Below, piece by piece: positions 1 to 6,993 of a stretch of DNA of 64,000 nt (its first letter is position 1; each line of letters starts with the position of its first letter). The translations under genes and the position numbers were made by a program. The notes under the pieces are model-generated. The model searched no databases and was not told the origin of the DNA. It was given only the letters and a program-made list of their open reading frames with translations. Source of the DNA: a virus; IMG/VR virus record IMGVR_UViG_3300030333_007852, positions 1 to 64,000 of that record; one strand, 5' to 3'.

Positions 1-1
1 T

Positions 2-70
2 GAAATAATAGGCGATGAAGAAAGATTAAGAGCTCAGATAGAAAAACCAGAAAACTTATCACACATATAA
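2..70 (+). CDS. C-terminal end of a protein cut by the window edge
   Basis: An open frame enters from the left edge and reads 22 residues, ending ...RLRAQIEKPENLSHI before a TAA at 68-70. The next gene starts one base later, so the two are probably co-transcribed. Too little is visible to name a function. Confidence 0.55.
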   Translation, partial: EIIGDEERLRAQIEKPENLSHI

Positions 71-71
71 T

Positions 72-467
72 ATGAATACATTCAATCATTTTTTTAACGA
101 GGCATTTACATTCAGAGATGAAGAAGAGTTCTTTGATATGTTTGCAGACTACCACTCTTTTATTAAAGGAGCTAAAGAAGAACTACCTGAACAATTTGCA
201 AGTAAGATAATTAAAAATGCATCTGAAGCTGAAAAAAGAGGGCAGTTTGGAATTGTAAGAGGACCAGAAGTTGAAATATATTATGCCCCTGCTGATTTTC
301 AAAGTAGAGGAGCTGAAAGAGAAGCTATCACAGTAGTTGAACAACACGTTAACGGTGAATTAGATTGTTATGCTATTCATGATGCTGATATGTCAGTAAT
401 TGAAGACTTATGGAGAGAAGGCTTTGGAGGTGCAATGGCTAATTATACTCCTACTGGTTCTTATTAA
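72..467 (+). CDS. Hypothetical acidic protein
   Basis: 131 residues, acidic, with no recognised domain, signal peptide or membrane segment. The N-terminus (MNTFNHFFNEAFTFRDEEEF) is rich in Phe and Glu, and the C-terminal third has Gly-rich EGFGGAMANYTPTGSY. It begins one base after the stop of the upstream partial gene and ends 4 bp before the convergent phosphoribosyltransferase gene. The TATAAT-like string directly touching its ATG overlaps the upstream stop codon and is too close to be a promoter. Function unknown. Confidence 0.7.
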   Translation: MNTFNHFFNEAFTFRDEEEFFDMFADYHSFIKGAKEELPEQFASKIIKNASEAEKRGQFGIVRGPEVEIYYAPADFQSRGAEREAITVVEQHVNGELDCYAIHDADMSVIEDLWREGFGGAMANYTPTGSY

Positions 468-471
468 TCCT

Positions 472-963
472 TTAACCCTCAGTGTATAAGTTACGGCGAT
501 CCCATTCCCACGGAAAATGAATCCATACATCCTGAGGAAGCTGAGCAGCATAGTAATCAGGAACAAACTTTGTGTGCTCTTTACGATACAGAGCAGCAGT
601 TTTATGATGAATACCCCGTTCTAGAAATTTGTTCACCAAGAAAGAAAAAGTGTGACCAGAATCAGATAGATCATCAACAATTAATACATGCGCATTCATC
701 TGTTTAATATATTCTAAACAATTATTATCAAAGTGCTCCATGAACACCTCTCCTCTTTCTTTATCTGTATAAGATGAAAGCTGAAGCATTCTTACATTGA
801 CATTATTCAGTCTATATGATAACATAGTCGAAGGTATGCATCCTCCTCTAGCAATTCCGAGTATTAAATCAAAATCATTACCGCTGTCTTTAATTTTACG
901 AGCTAATTGGTCGACTAGATTTTGAATAGATAGATATGATACGTCTTTATGCTTCATATTCAT
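472..963 (-). CDS. Phosphoribosyltransferase (type I PRTase fold)
   Basis: 163 residues. The PRPP-binding signature of type I phosphoribosyltransferases is clear at residues 94-104 (LIVDDLSDSGH, two acidic residues followed by a small Ser/Gly loop), preceded by LILGIARGG near residue 33 in the pyrophosphate-loop position. Such enzymes transfer ribose-5-phosphate from PRPP, usually to a purine base in salvage; the base used here cannot be read from the sequence. It is the last gene of a three-gene operon, overlapping the 81-residue protein upstream by 17 bp, and the operon begins with a phosphatase-like gene behind a TATAAT box. Related PRTases occur in other T4-like phages. Confidence 0.85.
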   Translation of the reverse strand: MNMKHKDVSYLSIQNLVDQLARKIKDSGNDFDLILGIARGGCIPSTMLSYRLNNVNVRMLQLSSYTDKERGEVFMEHFDNNCLEYIKQMNAHVLIVDDLSDSGHTFSFLVNKFLERGIHHKTAALYRKEHTKFVPDYYAAQLPQDVWIHFPWEWDRRNLYTEG

Positions 964-1192
964 TAAAGTACATTTCGGTGCATCTTTTTAACTGAGCTCC
1001 TGCTTGTCTGTTATCAGGATAGTTATAAACATAATCAAATATCATATCAAACAAATCTGTATTGTTCTTAATCTTTAACTCTTTCATAATTTCATCAAAC
1101 ATATCGTCAATAATCTTTTGGCATTTAAGTACCTCAGTGCGAGTAATCTTTAATGCTTTTTTGAATTGTTCTTTTTGTTCTTTATCTGTCAT
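947..1192 (-). CDS. Hypothetical protein of the PRTase operon
   Basis: 81 residues, highly charged, predicted mostly alpha-helical (runs such as KKALKITRTEVLKCQKIIDD). No domain recognised. It overlaps both neighbours, by 4 bp with the phosphatase-like gene upstream (ATGA-type junction) and by 17 bp with the PRTase downstream, which indicates translational coupling in one operon. It could be a partner or regulator of either enzyme, but nothing in the sequence shows this. Confidence 0.7.
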   Translation of the reverse strand: MTDKEQKEQFKKALKITRTEVLKCQKIIDDMFDEIMKELKIKNNTDLFDMIFDYVYNYPDNRQAGAQLKRCTEMYFNEYEA

Positions 1193-1707
1193 AAAGCAAG
1201 TCCAGTAATTTTATCGTATATCATATGTATGATATCATTTCTTTCTGCATAATCAAGATTGTCTTCATGACCTTTCCATCCTTTTTCTTTATAAAGGTCC
1301 GGTATGTCCCAATACATGATATTATTTGCTGTCAAGTTATGAGTTATCTTAAACTTCTCCATCATAGGATAATGCTCTCTATAATTCATACAGATGACAA
1401 TATTAGAATCTTCGATCATATAAGGTTTAAGCTCCTTTTGTTCTCTTTCGATCTCATACTCTTTAACCCTCTTTCTAAGACAGAACTTAAAAGCTTCTTC
1501 ATCCATCATGATATTTTTATTCTCGCCATGATTAAAATAGCTCAAGTCTTCAAATTCATCTTTCAATCTACTTGGCTCAAAGCCTGCCGACCAAGCGCAT
1601 ATTCCTTTATTTGTTGCAAGTGCTGCAGCTGTTTTACTCCGAAAAACATTACCCGTGCACACAAACAAAATCCCCTTTCTAATACATCGCTCATATTCTA
1701 TCTTCAT
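1189..1707 (-). CDS. Low-molecular-weight protein-tyrosine-phosphatase-like protein
   Basis: 172 residues from the start used here. The N-terminal motif ILFVCTGNVFRSKTAA contains the C-x5-R phosphate-binding loop of LMW phosphatases and arsenate reductases (Cys17 to Arg23), in the usual place after the first beta strand. The rest is divergent and the usual late Asp-Pro general-acid motif is not obvious, so it may bind rather than hydrolyse. An upstream in-frame ATG would add 11 residues, but a TATAAT box at 1715-1720 lies inside that extension and is 7 nt before the ATG chosen. First gene of the operon with the PRTase. Substrate unknown. Confidence 0.7.
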   Translation of the reverse strand: MKIEYERCIRKGILFVCTGNVFRSKTAAALATNKGICAWSAGFEPSRLKDEFEDLSYFNHGENKNIMMDEEAFKFCLRKRVKEYEIEREQKELKPYMIEDSNIVICMNYREHYPMMEKFKITHNLTANNIMYWDIPDLYKEKGWKGHEDNLDYAERNDIIHMIYDKITGLAL

Positions 1708-1714
1708 CGCCATT

Positions 1715-1720
1715 ATTATA
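1715..1720 (-). promoter_or_regulatory. Early-type -10 box (TATAAT) for the phosphatase/PRTase operon
   Basis: TATAAT ends 7 nt before the ATG at 1707, so transcription should begin at or near the start codon. It decides the start codon of the phosphatase-like gene. Confidence 0.6.
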
Positions 1721-1765
1721 GCATATCTACAAATAAGCACCAGTTTAAAATTGATTTAATTTTAG

Positions 1766-1771
1766 TAAATA
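1766..1771 (+). promoter_or_regulatory. Late-type promoter hexamer TAAATA
   Basis: TAAATA ends 6 nt before the ATG of the sulfotransferase-like gene. One of 29 such sites in the window. Confidence 0.6.
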
Positions 1772-1777
1772 GGTATA

Positions 1778-2488
1778 ATGAGCGGTGTTAAACATACAGT
1801 ATTGAAACCAGACAACCCTATAGGACAAGTTAACATATTTGCTCAACCTAGAAGTGGAGGCACGTTAATGTGTATTTTTATGAGAAGATTAGTATCATTT
1901 AAATGCAGTTTAATTCACCCTAAAATGGTTCATAGTGAAAATATAGATGATTACGGTCCTGATAACTTTTTATTAATAAGACACCCTATAGGAGTGTTTG
2001 GCTCAATGGTAGCAGTAGACAGTATTGATAGATATAATAATCAAATAGTGGTAGATGAAAGAAATGTTAGAACTAAATTAAGAGAGTTTGTTGAAGGACA
2101 AGAGATATTTGATAAGCTAGTAAAAGATAATCCTAATATTCCTGTAGTAAGGTATGAAGATTACCATAACAATTATGATTATTTGTATAGATTAGCAAAT
2201 GAAACGTTTGATATTCATATAGATATGGAAGAATTCAAACAGTTTCAGAAAGATTTCGAAGTAGAGAAAGTTAAAGAAGACATAGCTCACGACAACATAA
2301 AAGAAGATGATTATAGACCTTATCACATTAGTAGCGGTAAAGGAGATAACTATGCTAACATTGAATTAATACCAACTGATTTAAGAGAAGATGTATTAAG
2401 TTATCTATTACCTACTATTAGAAAATATAATTATGAAGAAGTTGACTTAGAAGAGTATCCCTACCGAAAAATAAGGAGCTTTTTTTAA
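1778..2488 (+). CDS. Sulfotransferase-like protein
   Basis: 236 residues. Two features match PAPS-dependent sulfotransferases: a P-loop-like PRSGGT at residues 24-29 (5'-phosphosulfate-binding position) and RHPIGVFGSM at 68-77, resembling the 3'-phosphate-binding R-x-P-x-x-x-x-x-S element. VVRYEDY around residue 125 also fits the family. Expected reaction: transfer of sulfate from PAPS to a hydroxyl, often on a glycan. It is monocistronic-looking, on the plus strand, with a late hexamer 6 nt upstream, so it is probably expressed with virion genes. The acceptor is unknown; modification of virion or host surface glycans is an inference. Confidence 0.7.
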   Translation: MSGVKHTVLKPDNPIGQVNIFAQPRSGGTLMCIFMRRLVSFKCSLIHPKMVHSENIDDYGPDNFLLIRHPIGVFGSMVAVDSIDRYNNQIVVDERNVRTKLREFVEGQEIFDKLVKDNPNIPVVRYEDYHNNYDYLYRLANETFDIHIDMEEFKQFQKDFEVEKVKEDIAHDNIKEDDYRPYHISSGKGDNYANIELIPTDLREDVLSYLLPTIRKYNYEEVDLEEYPYRKIRSFF

Positions 2489-2494
2489 TAAATA
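2489..2494 (+). promoter_or_regulatory. Late-type promoter hexamer TAAATA
   Basis: TAAATA within AATAAATATT, 8 nt before the ATG at 2503. Located in the 14-bp gap after the sulfotransferase-like gene. Confidence 0.55.
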
Positions 2495-2502
2495 TTAAAG
2501 CG

Positions 2503-2796
2503 ATGGGTGAAAATAATAATGGCAATAAAATAGGGTTTCAAAATTTAGATAATTTTCTGAAAGTAGCACCAATTATTGGTATAGGAATTATAGCTTACTT
2601 TCAATCATTATTTCCTTCTAAAGCAGATTTCGATAAGATGACACAATCGATGTTTCAAATTGAAAAAGAAATTATAGAAATTAAAACACTTCAAAACTCT
2701 GTTGATATTAATACAAAAGCTATTCAAGATATTCAAAAGCAATTACAAACGCTAGAGATTCAAATTGTTAGAATGCAACAGCCAAAGAATAACTAA
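2503..2796 (+). CDS. Small membrane protein with coiled-coil tail
   Basis: 97 residues. One hydrophobic segment (about residues 20-37, VAPIIGIGIIAYFQSLF) follows a short polar N-terminus. The rest is a probable coiled coil with heptad-like Ile/Leu spacing (about 45-90, MFQIEKEIIEIKTLQNSVDI). No family recognised. Single-TM plus coiled-coil architecture is seen in some phage lysis or antiholin proteins and in tail-associated membrane proteins, but neither role is shown. It has a late hexamer, and its last 4 bp overlap the convergent gene. Confidence 0.65.
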   Translation: MGENNNGNKIGFQNLDNFLKVAPIIGIGIIAYFQSLFPSKADFDKMTQSMFQIEKEIIEIKTLQNSVDINTKAIQDIQKQLQTLEIQIVRMQQPKNN

Positions 2797-3383
2797 GCTT
2801 TCTCTTCTTCATCACCAGGATGTATCATATCAGGATACATAGTATCAATAAATGACTTAGGCTTAGATAAGTTTAATTTATCTACAATATCGAAACCAAC
2901 AAATTCATTCTTAAGGAGCGCTATCTCATCACTATCAAGCTTTCTCTTACCCCATGGAAATCTTTCTAGCATTACTTTATTACCTTGCCTGTATATACGA
3001 ATAGGTTTATATGACTCTATCTTACGTTTGTTCTCATCCTCCCAACCATAAGCAAGATAGCCATGACTGTACATATCTTTTACTCTTTCAATTAATTCTT
3101 TAGGCCATATGAACTCTTTATTCTTAACTAAGAACATTCCAGTCTTCGATTGAGAATCTTTAAAGTCATATACATTACCAGATTCATACTCCATTGCCAT
3201 AGGATGACGCTTCCTTTCCTCCTCTTCATCACCTGGGTAAGCATTAGGAGCGTTGCCGTTAGTGCTTCTTTCTTTATTGCTCCCCATATTAGTGCTATTA
3301 TAAGGCCATTGACGATACTGAGTATAAACCTCACCATCGCCTTGGTTGTTAATAGGAGCCATCCTTGGTACCTTTTCAGACAT
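2793..3383 (-). CDS. Hypothetical late protein
   Basis: 196 residues with a polar, low-complexity N-terminal 60 residues rich in Asn, Gly and acidic stretches (GDEEEERKR), then a more ordered region rich in Tyr, Trp and Lys. The motif GDEEE occurs both near residue 50 and at the extreme C-terminus. No domain recognised. A TAAATA hexamer 6 nt before its ATG suggests late expression. It is convergent with the small membrane protein gene (4-bp overlap). Confidence 0.7.
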   Translation of the reverse strand: MSEKVPRMAPINNQGDGEVYTQYRQWPYNSTNMGSNKERSTNGNAPNAYPGDEEEERKRHPMAMEYESGNVYDFKDSQSKTGMFLVKNKEFIWPKELIERVKDMYSHGYLAYGWEDENKRKIESYKPIRIYRQGNKVMLERFPWGKRKLDSDEIALLKNEFVGFDIVDKLNLSKPKSFIDTMYPDMIHPGDEEEKA

Positions 3384-3388
3384 ATATA

Positions 3389-4291
3389 TTATTTAGACTT
3401 CCATACTGCATTTCCGCCTCTTCCCTTCTTAACTAACACTCCTTCATTAACTAATTCTCTAAGAGCTGAATTGGCATATACAATACTCACATTGTATTCT
3501 TTACGAATCTTCTCAGGCTTAGTATTAATCTTATCTTTCTTACGAAGCTCATCTTTGATTTGCTCCTTTCGATTCTTCTTACCCACGAACTTATTATCAC
3601 TAGTAACTACCTTACTATTCATATCATAACCTTTACTAGTCATATACAATGTCAAGTCATTTGCCGGTCCAAATCGATTCTTCGAAAACCAAATACGACG
3701 AGCTGTATCATCAACCTCTGCATCAATCATGATATTGAGATTAGCATCAACTGTATGAGGTACAAGAGTTGTGCCTTTGAGCTTACCAGCTTTAGTCAAA
3801 TGCATGATAAAGCATACACAGCACTCATTCTGTTGAGCAGCTTTAACCAACTTCATCAGAGCATATCGTTCCTTCTCCATACTGTTCATCTTCTTCTTTG
3901 TAGTAAGAGCTTGGAAACTATCAATAACAAGAAAGTCATTTGTCTTTGTCAACTTAACAATTTCATCCACATCAGTCAAGTTTGCAATATTCAAGCTTGT
4001 GCATTGCAACCTTCTGCAAGTCATAGCCAACTGATAGATATTCTCTTCACCTGAACAATATCCAACGCTGTATCCGTTCTTTGTCAGACCTTCTAATAGT
4101 TGAATCATGAATGTAGTCTTACCACATCCAGCTGATGCTGTCAAAGTCATTGTCGATCCTGGAAGGAATCCTTCATGGAGAAATTCATCTACTGTACTGA
4201 TCCCTGTCATCATTCTGCGGTAAAAACGCTCTGGGATCTCAATGTCGTTTACGCTAACTAACTCTGTCTGTTTAAAATTTAATTCTAACAT
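3389..4291 (-). CDS. RadA/RecA-family ATPase with C-terminal winged-helix-like region
   Basis: 300 residues. Walker A at 52-60 (SAGCGKTT), Walker B at about 121-124 (LVID), and KNRFGP at 204-209, the signature of bacterial RadA/Sms proteins that process recombination intermediates and drive branch migration. RadA's N-terminal zinc finger and C-terminal Lon-like domain are both missing; instead residues about 240-300 are basic and look like a winged helix (repeated KIRKEYNVS, ALRELVNEG, KKGRGG). It may be this phage's recombinase or branch-migration motor in place of T4 UvsX, or a DnaB-related loader. A TATAAT lies 13 nt upstream of the ATG, which suggests early expression. Confidence 0.75.
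   Translation of the reverse strand: MLELNFKQTELVSVNDIEIPERFYRRMMTGISTVDEFLHEGFLPGSTMTLTASAGCGKTTFMIQLLEGLTKNGYSVGYCSGEENIYQLAMTCRRLQCTSLNIANLTDVDEIVKLTKTNDFLVIDSFQALTTKKKMNSMEKERYALMKLVKAAQQNECCVCFIMHLTKAGKLKGTTLVPHTVDANLNIMIDAEVDDTARRIWFSKNRFGPANDLTLYMTSKGYDMNSKVVTSDNKFVGKKNRKEQIKDELRKKDKINTKPEKIRKEYNVSIVYANSALRELVNEGVLVKKGRGGNAVWKSK
3390..3395 (-). promoter_or_regulatory. Late-type promoter hexamer TAAATA
   Basis: Ends 6 nt before the ATG at 3383 and overlaps the 3' end of the RadA-like gene. Confidence 0.6.
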
Positions 4292-4304
4292 ATCGTATGC
4301 ATCT

Positions 4305-4310
4305 ATTATA
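4305..4310 (-). promoter_or_regulatory. Early-type -10 box (TATAAT) for the RadA-like gene
   Basis: Ends 13 nt before the ATG at 4291, the widest spacing seen in the window, so this gene may have a short leader. It lies just downstream of the terminator hairpin. Confidence 0.45.
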
Positions 4311-4319
4311 TGCTAGTTC

Positions 4320-4466
4320 CTAAAACGACTCCACCGGAATAAAACAGGAGGAACAATTTTTATTCCTCCTGCTGTAACTGCCTTTTCCTTTCTTAGGCTT
4401 GATTACTCGCTCTCCAGTATTCCATGGAATAATGAAGCGAGGTTTATTCATTTTCTTTTTCATCAT
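4320..4466 (-). CDS. Small basic protein
   Basis: A 48-residue open frame with two tandem ATGs, beginning MMKKKMNKPRFIIPWNTGER. The first 36 residues are basic and end KPKKGKGSYSRRNK, a composition seen in many small phage proteins. The last dozen residues are encoded by the stem of a terminator-like hairpin, so the C-terminus may be incidental. A TATAAT lies 8 nt before the first ATG, with a CGGA element upstream. Function unknown. Confidence 0.55.
   Translation of the reverse strand: MMKKKMNKPRFIIPWNTGERVIKPKKGKGSYSRRNKNCSSCFIPVESF
4338..4371 (-). terminator. Rho-independent terminator (minus strand)
   Basis: A perfect 9-bp inverted repeat (CAGGAGGAA at 4345-4353, TTCCTCCTG at 4363-4371, 9-nt loop) is followed on the minus strand by TTTTATT (4344-4338). 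It would stop minus-strand transcripts entering from the right before the RadA-like gene, which has its own -10 box. Confidence 0.7.
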
Positions 4467-4474
4467 CTCTAATA

Positions 4475-4490
4475 ATTATAGGATACTCCG
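4475..4490 (-). promoter_or_regulatory. Early-type -10 box with upstream CGGA element
   Basis: TATAAT (4475-4480) ends 8 nt before the ATG at 4466. CGGAGTATCC immediately upstream resembles sequences before three other TATAAT-class genes (6951, 7587, 28794). Confidence 0.6.
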
Positions 4491-4514
4491 CTTTTGACTC
4501 CAGAAAAAACTCCA

Positions 4515-4520
4515 TAAATA
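4515..4520 (+). promoter_or_regulatory. Late-type promoter hexamer TAAATA
   Basis: Ends 6 nt before the ATG at 4527 in the sequence CATAAATATGTTCAATG. Confidence 0.6.
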
Positions 4521-4526
4521 TGTTCA

Positions 4527-5453
4527 ATGAAGACAATTGTGTGCACATTTAGTATTGAGAGTGCTGAAGAAGAAAAGTCTAATCGTTATAAATTTAGAAC
4601 TAGAATTTTAATAGATAGTACTCTGAAATATACTCCTCATGATGTCCTCGTAGTTACTAATGCAGCGGATCATTTCAGTGATTATGCTAACAACAAAAGA
4701 GTAAAAATTATTGACTTCGAAAAAGAATATAAGGATGAGCCAATAATGTGCGGAGGTGTTTTCAACTTTAATCTTAAAAGATTACCTATTAAAAGCTGCA
4801 TTGGTATGGATTATGATTACATTTTATATCAAGATTGTGATTGTTTTTTCTCTGGATGGGATCAAGAAGCTTTTGAAGATATGATGTCGTTAGATTATGA
4901 CGTCTACTATGCTACATTCTACCCTCACCATACAGTTCAAGATCAGCTCGACAAACCATACAATCATCCATCAACTAAAGTCAAAATAGATGCTTTGGAA
5001 GAGGTCATGTATGATGAATTATACAAAGCTGTTATTCCAGTTGAGACAAAAATCATCTACAAAAATACAATTAAGATTCAATTTATGATTGACATGTGGG
5101 ATAAATTTGCTGCACTTTGTCAAAAAAATAAAATTAATACTTACCCAGAGAGTGTATACATTGCAATGGCTGCTCAACATGCTAAGATGAAGCCAGTAGG
5201 AGTAGAGAGAGACCATCCATTAGGACCTTTGTGTATGACAATGCATGGTTGTTCATGTGAGCTTGAAGCAGGTATTGAAACTCCTATCAAGATATTAGAT
5301 TACTTTGGACTAGTACAATTCAGATTAGATAATGAAGAACAGGTAAGAGAAAGATTTAATCTTGATCAGCCTGAGATAGAGACAACTCCCAAGCAAGCTG
5401 CTCCTCTAACTTCTTTAGACAATCAACAAAACCAGCATCATAGTCATCCATGA
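4527..5453 (+). CDS. Glycosyltransferase-like protein (GT-A type)
   Basis: 308 residues. A DxD-type motif (YQDCDCFF, Asp103 and Asp105) follows hydrophobic YILYQ, as in nucleotide-sugar-dependent GT-A glycosyltransferases where it holds the metal. The N-terminus (MKTIVCTFSIE) fits the first beta strand of that fold. Sugar and acceptor cannot be inferred. It is one of four such proteins here (with 9191, 10124 and 10876), and the late hexamer points to expression during virion assembly. The last 98 bp are overlapped by a convergent gene; the matching Gln/His-rich tail (NQQNQHHSHP) may be dispensable. Confidence 0.65.
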   Translation: MKTIVCTFSIESAEEEKSNRYKFRTRILIDSTLKYTPHDVLVVTNAADHFSDYANNKRVKIIDFEKEYKDEPIMCGGVFNFNLKRLPIKSCIGMDYDYILYQDCDCFFSGWDQEAFEDMMSLDYDVYYATFYPHHTVQDQLDKPYNHPSTKVKIDALEEVMYDELYKAVIPVETKIIYKNTIKIQFMIDMWDKFAALCQKNKINTYPESVYIAMAAQHAKMKPVGVERDHPLGPLCMTMHGCSCELEAGIETPIKILDYFGLVQFRLDNEEQVRERFNLDQPEIETTPKQAAPLTSLDNQQNQHHSHP

Positions 5454-5514
5454 TTGGTAATTTTTTGTTCATCTGTTCCTGAATAAATTTAGAAAGCTCT
5501 GTATTTACGTTCAT
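5356..5514 (-). CDS. Small conserved-looking hypothetical protein
   Basis: 52 residues starting MNVNTELSKF, helical and amphipathic, ending in acidic residues. An AGGAAAAGG Shine-Dalgarno-like stretch precedes the ATG, whereas a longer in-frame start upstream lacks one. It overlaps the 3' end of the GIY-YIG gene by 26 bp and, in convergent orientation, the glycosyltransferase gene by 98 bp. The unusual double overlap lowers confidence. Function unknown. Confidence 0.5.
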   Translation of the reverse strand: MNVNTELSKFIQEQMNKKLPIMDDYDAGFVDCLKKLEEQLAWELSLSQADQD

Positions 5515-5959
5515 ACCTTTTCCTAGTAAAACTTTTTTGTTTCTTGTGAACATCTTTTTTATTCAATATTGGTTTGTGAATATTTATGAGCTCTTGTTCT
5601 ATAGCTACATAAGGGTTAATTGAAAGCTCTTCGTTAATAACAATCTTTTTATCTGGTTGATATACGAATGTGCATAAATCTGGATCTCTATGATTACCAT
5701 GAAAGATAGAATTCATATACTCTCTCACTCTAACGTTAGCAGCTCCAGGATGACTACAATAGCATTTCATCCTTTTATGGAAAGGAGTAGAACTCTCTCC
5801 GATATATATCAACTTATCATTAAAGTAATGAGCATAGATTAAGTGAGTTTTATCTTTAAAGTCTGGAGATATAGATACTTTAAGATGATTCCTATCGTCT
5901 TTATAAAAGTGAGCTGCCCTCTCAAAGAGCAGCCCACTGATAAACCTCTTTTCAATCAT
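5489..5959 (-). CDS. GIY-YIG family endonuclease-like protein
   Basis: 156 residues. The family signature appears as YAHYF (about 43-47) and YIGESSTPFHKRMK (about 52-65), followed by a conserved-type EQELINIHKP near residue 122. This fold cuts DNA in homing, repair and restriction enzymes. No separate DNA-binding domain is evident; the C-terminal 20 residues are strongly basic (KKQKSFTRKRYERKYR). It could be free-standing (degrading host DNA or acting in repair) or a homing nuclease; no intron is seen around it. A TATAAT box 7 nt upstream lies inside the end of the DUF932 gene. Confidence 0.75.
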   Translation of the reverse strand: MIEKRFISGLLFERAAHFYKDDRNHLKVSISPDFKDKTHLIYAHYFNDKLIYIGESSTPFHKRMKCYCSHPGAANVRVREYMNSIFHGNHRDPDLCTFVYQPDKKIVINEELSINPYVAIEQELINIHKPILNKKDVHKKQKSFTRKRYERKYRAF

Positions 5960-5966
5960 ACGATCA

Positions 5967-5972
5967 ATTATA
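5967..5972 (-). promoter_or_regulatory. Early-type -10 box (TATAAT)
   Basis: Ends 7 nt before the ATG at 5959 and overlaps the stop codon of the DUF932 gene. Confidence 0.55.
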
Positions 5973-6951
5973 GCCTATTGCTAAGAAGTTTCAAGGCATT
6001 ATGTTTTAGGCTGTTATTCTGACCGCCAATCACATTATTCATGAACCTCCGTTCAAATCCTCGGCGCATCCTATCAGATACTAGCACATCCTTACCGTCC
6101 CGCTCAATCGCGTTGTTTATCCGTTTCGCTCCCTGATGATGATCAATGTATTCAGTAACAGCATTGAATGCATCCCAACGAGTTTCTCCCTTATTTCCTG
6201 CACCTGTAGTGAAAAGCTCTGTTACTTTCTTTCTAGATGCTTCTCCTGATAACAGAACACTCTCACCTTTATTACGTACCTTCTTATCAGGAAACAATTT
6301 ATTTACTACCTTCTCAAGCTCATCTTTAGAGATTTTCTGAGAATCTAGACGATCAGCAATACCAATAAATTCAATATTCTTTTGAATACCGTCTTTGAAT
6401 CCATTGAATAAAGTATTCAATCGTTGCTCGTAATTTGAACGGTGCATAATTGTCATGCCTCTAGCGGACTTTGCTACAGTATTGAACTGGTTGTTACAGA
6501 ACAATCTATTAACATAAGGAAACACTGCATCTGATCGAGTGCCATCATGGTTAAGAATTGCCATAATATACCCGCACAACTGATCTTCATTATTACTATG
6601 GAGCTTATGTTCATCCGGTAGTTTTGCACTAACCCAGATGTTATTTCCATTACCAATCACACCGCACTGAGACCATTCAGCTTTGAACTCTCTTCGGACT
6701 TCATCAAATGGCTCAAGAATCTCTCTATTCTGAATGACCTGATAGGAATCACGAACAACATTAATAATATCGCCGCCGTCTCCTCTACGGAGCACTTTCC
6801 ATTTTTCAGCCCCATCTACAGAATGACCTAAATTCTCTTCAACTACTTCAAAATCAAAACCTCCAGCTGTCATTACGTCATCCACAGACGTGCCTTCAAC
6901 TGAATTTCCAACCAATTTGTCTAAGCCGACTAAGCTGTTATCAATTAACAT
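5968..6951 (-). CDS. DUF932 (phage/plasmid-like) protein
   Basis: 327 residues matching the general pattern of DUF932 proteins: an early VVRDSYQVIQNREILEPFDE segment, then GNGNNIWVSAKLPD, and a central PYVNRLFCNNQFN region with conserved Asn and Cys. Members are common on phages and plasmids; their function is not established, and no catalytic residues can be assigned here. It stands behind a TATAAT box 6 nt from the ATG with an upstream CGGAGTGTCC element, so early expression is likely. The encoding DNA is a little richer in GC than its neighbours. Confidence 0.75.
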   Translation of the reverse strand: MLIDNSLVGLDKLVGNSVEGTSVDDVMTAGGFDFEVVEENLGHSVDGAEKWKVLRRGDGGDIINVVRDSYQVIQNREILEPFDEVRREFKAEWSQCGVIGNGNNIWVSAKLPDEHKLHSNNEDQLCGYIMAILNHDGTRSDAVFPYVNRLFCNNQFNTVAKSARGMTIMHRSNYEQRLNTLFNGFKDGIQKNIEFIGIADRLDSQKISKDELEKVVNKLFPDKKVRNKGESVLLSGEASRKKVTELFTTGAGNKGETRWDAFNAVTEYIDHHQGAKRINNAIERDGKDVLVSDRMRRGFERRFMNNVIGGQNNSLKHNALKLLSNRL

Positions 6952-6957
6952 ACAAAT

Positions 6958-6974
6958 ATTATAGGGACACTCCG
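6958..6974 (-). promoter_or_regulatory. Early-type -10 box with upstream CGGA element
   Basis: CGGAGTGTCCCTATAAT, with the hexamer (6958-6963) ending 6 nt before the ATG at 6951. Confidence 0.65.
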
Positions 6975-6993
6975 TACAAAATCAACCCAAAAA

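Noticed and set aside
65-71. TATAAT touching the ATG at 72 as an early promoter
   Set aside because: It overlaps the preceding stop codon and leaves no room for a transcription start upstream of or at the ATG.
1225-1791. Long plus-strand frame opposite the LMW-phosphatase-like gene
   Set aside because: Product is Ile/Phe/Cys-rich nonsense-like sequence, fully antisense to a gene with a clear catalytic motif.
5489-5959. Homing endonuclease within an intron
   Set aside because: Neighbouring genes are intact and unsplit, and no group I intron structure or split gene was seen.
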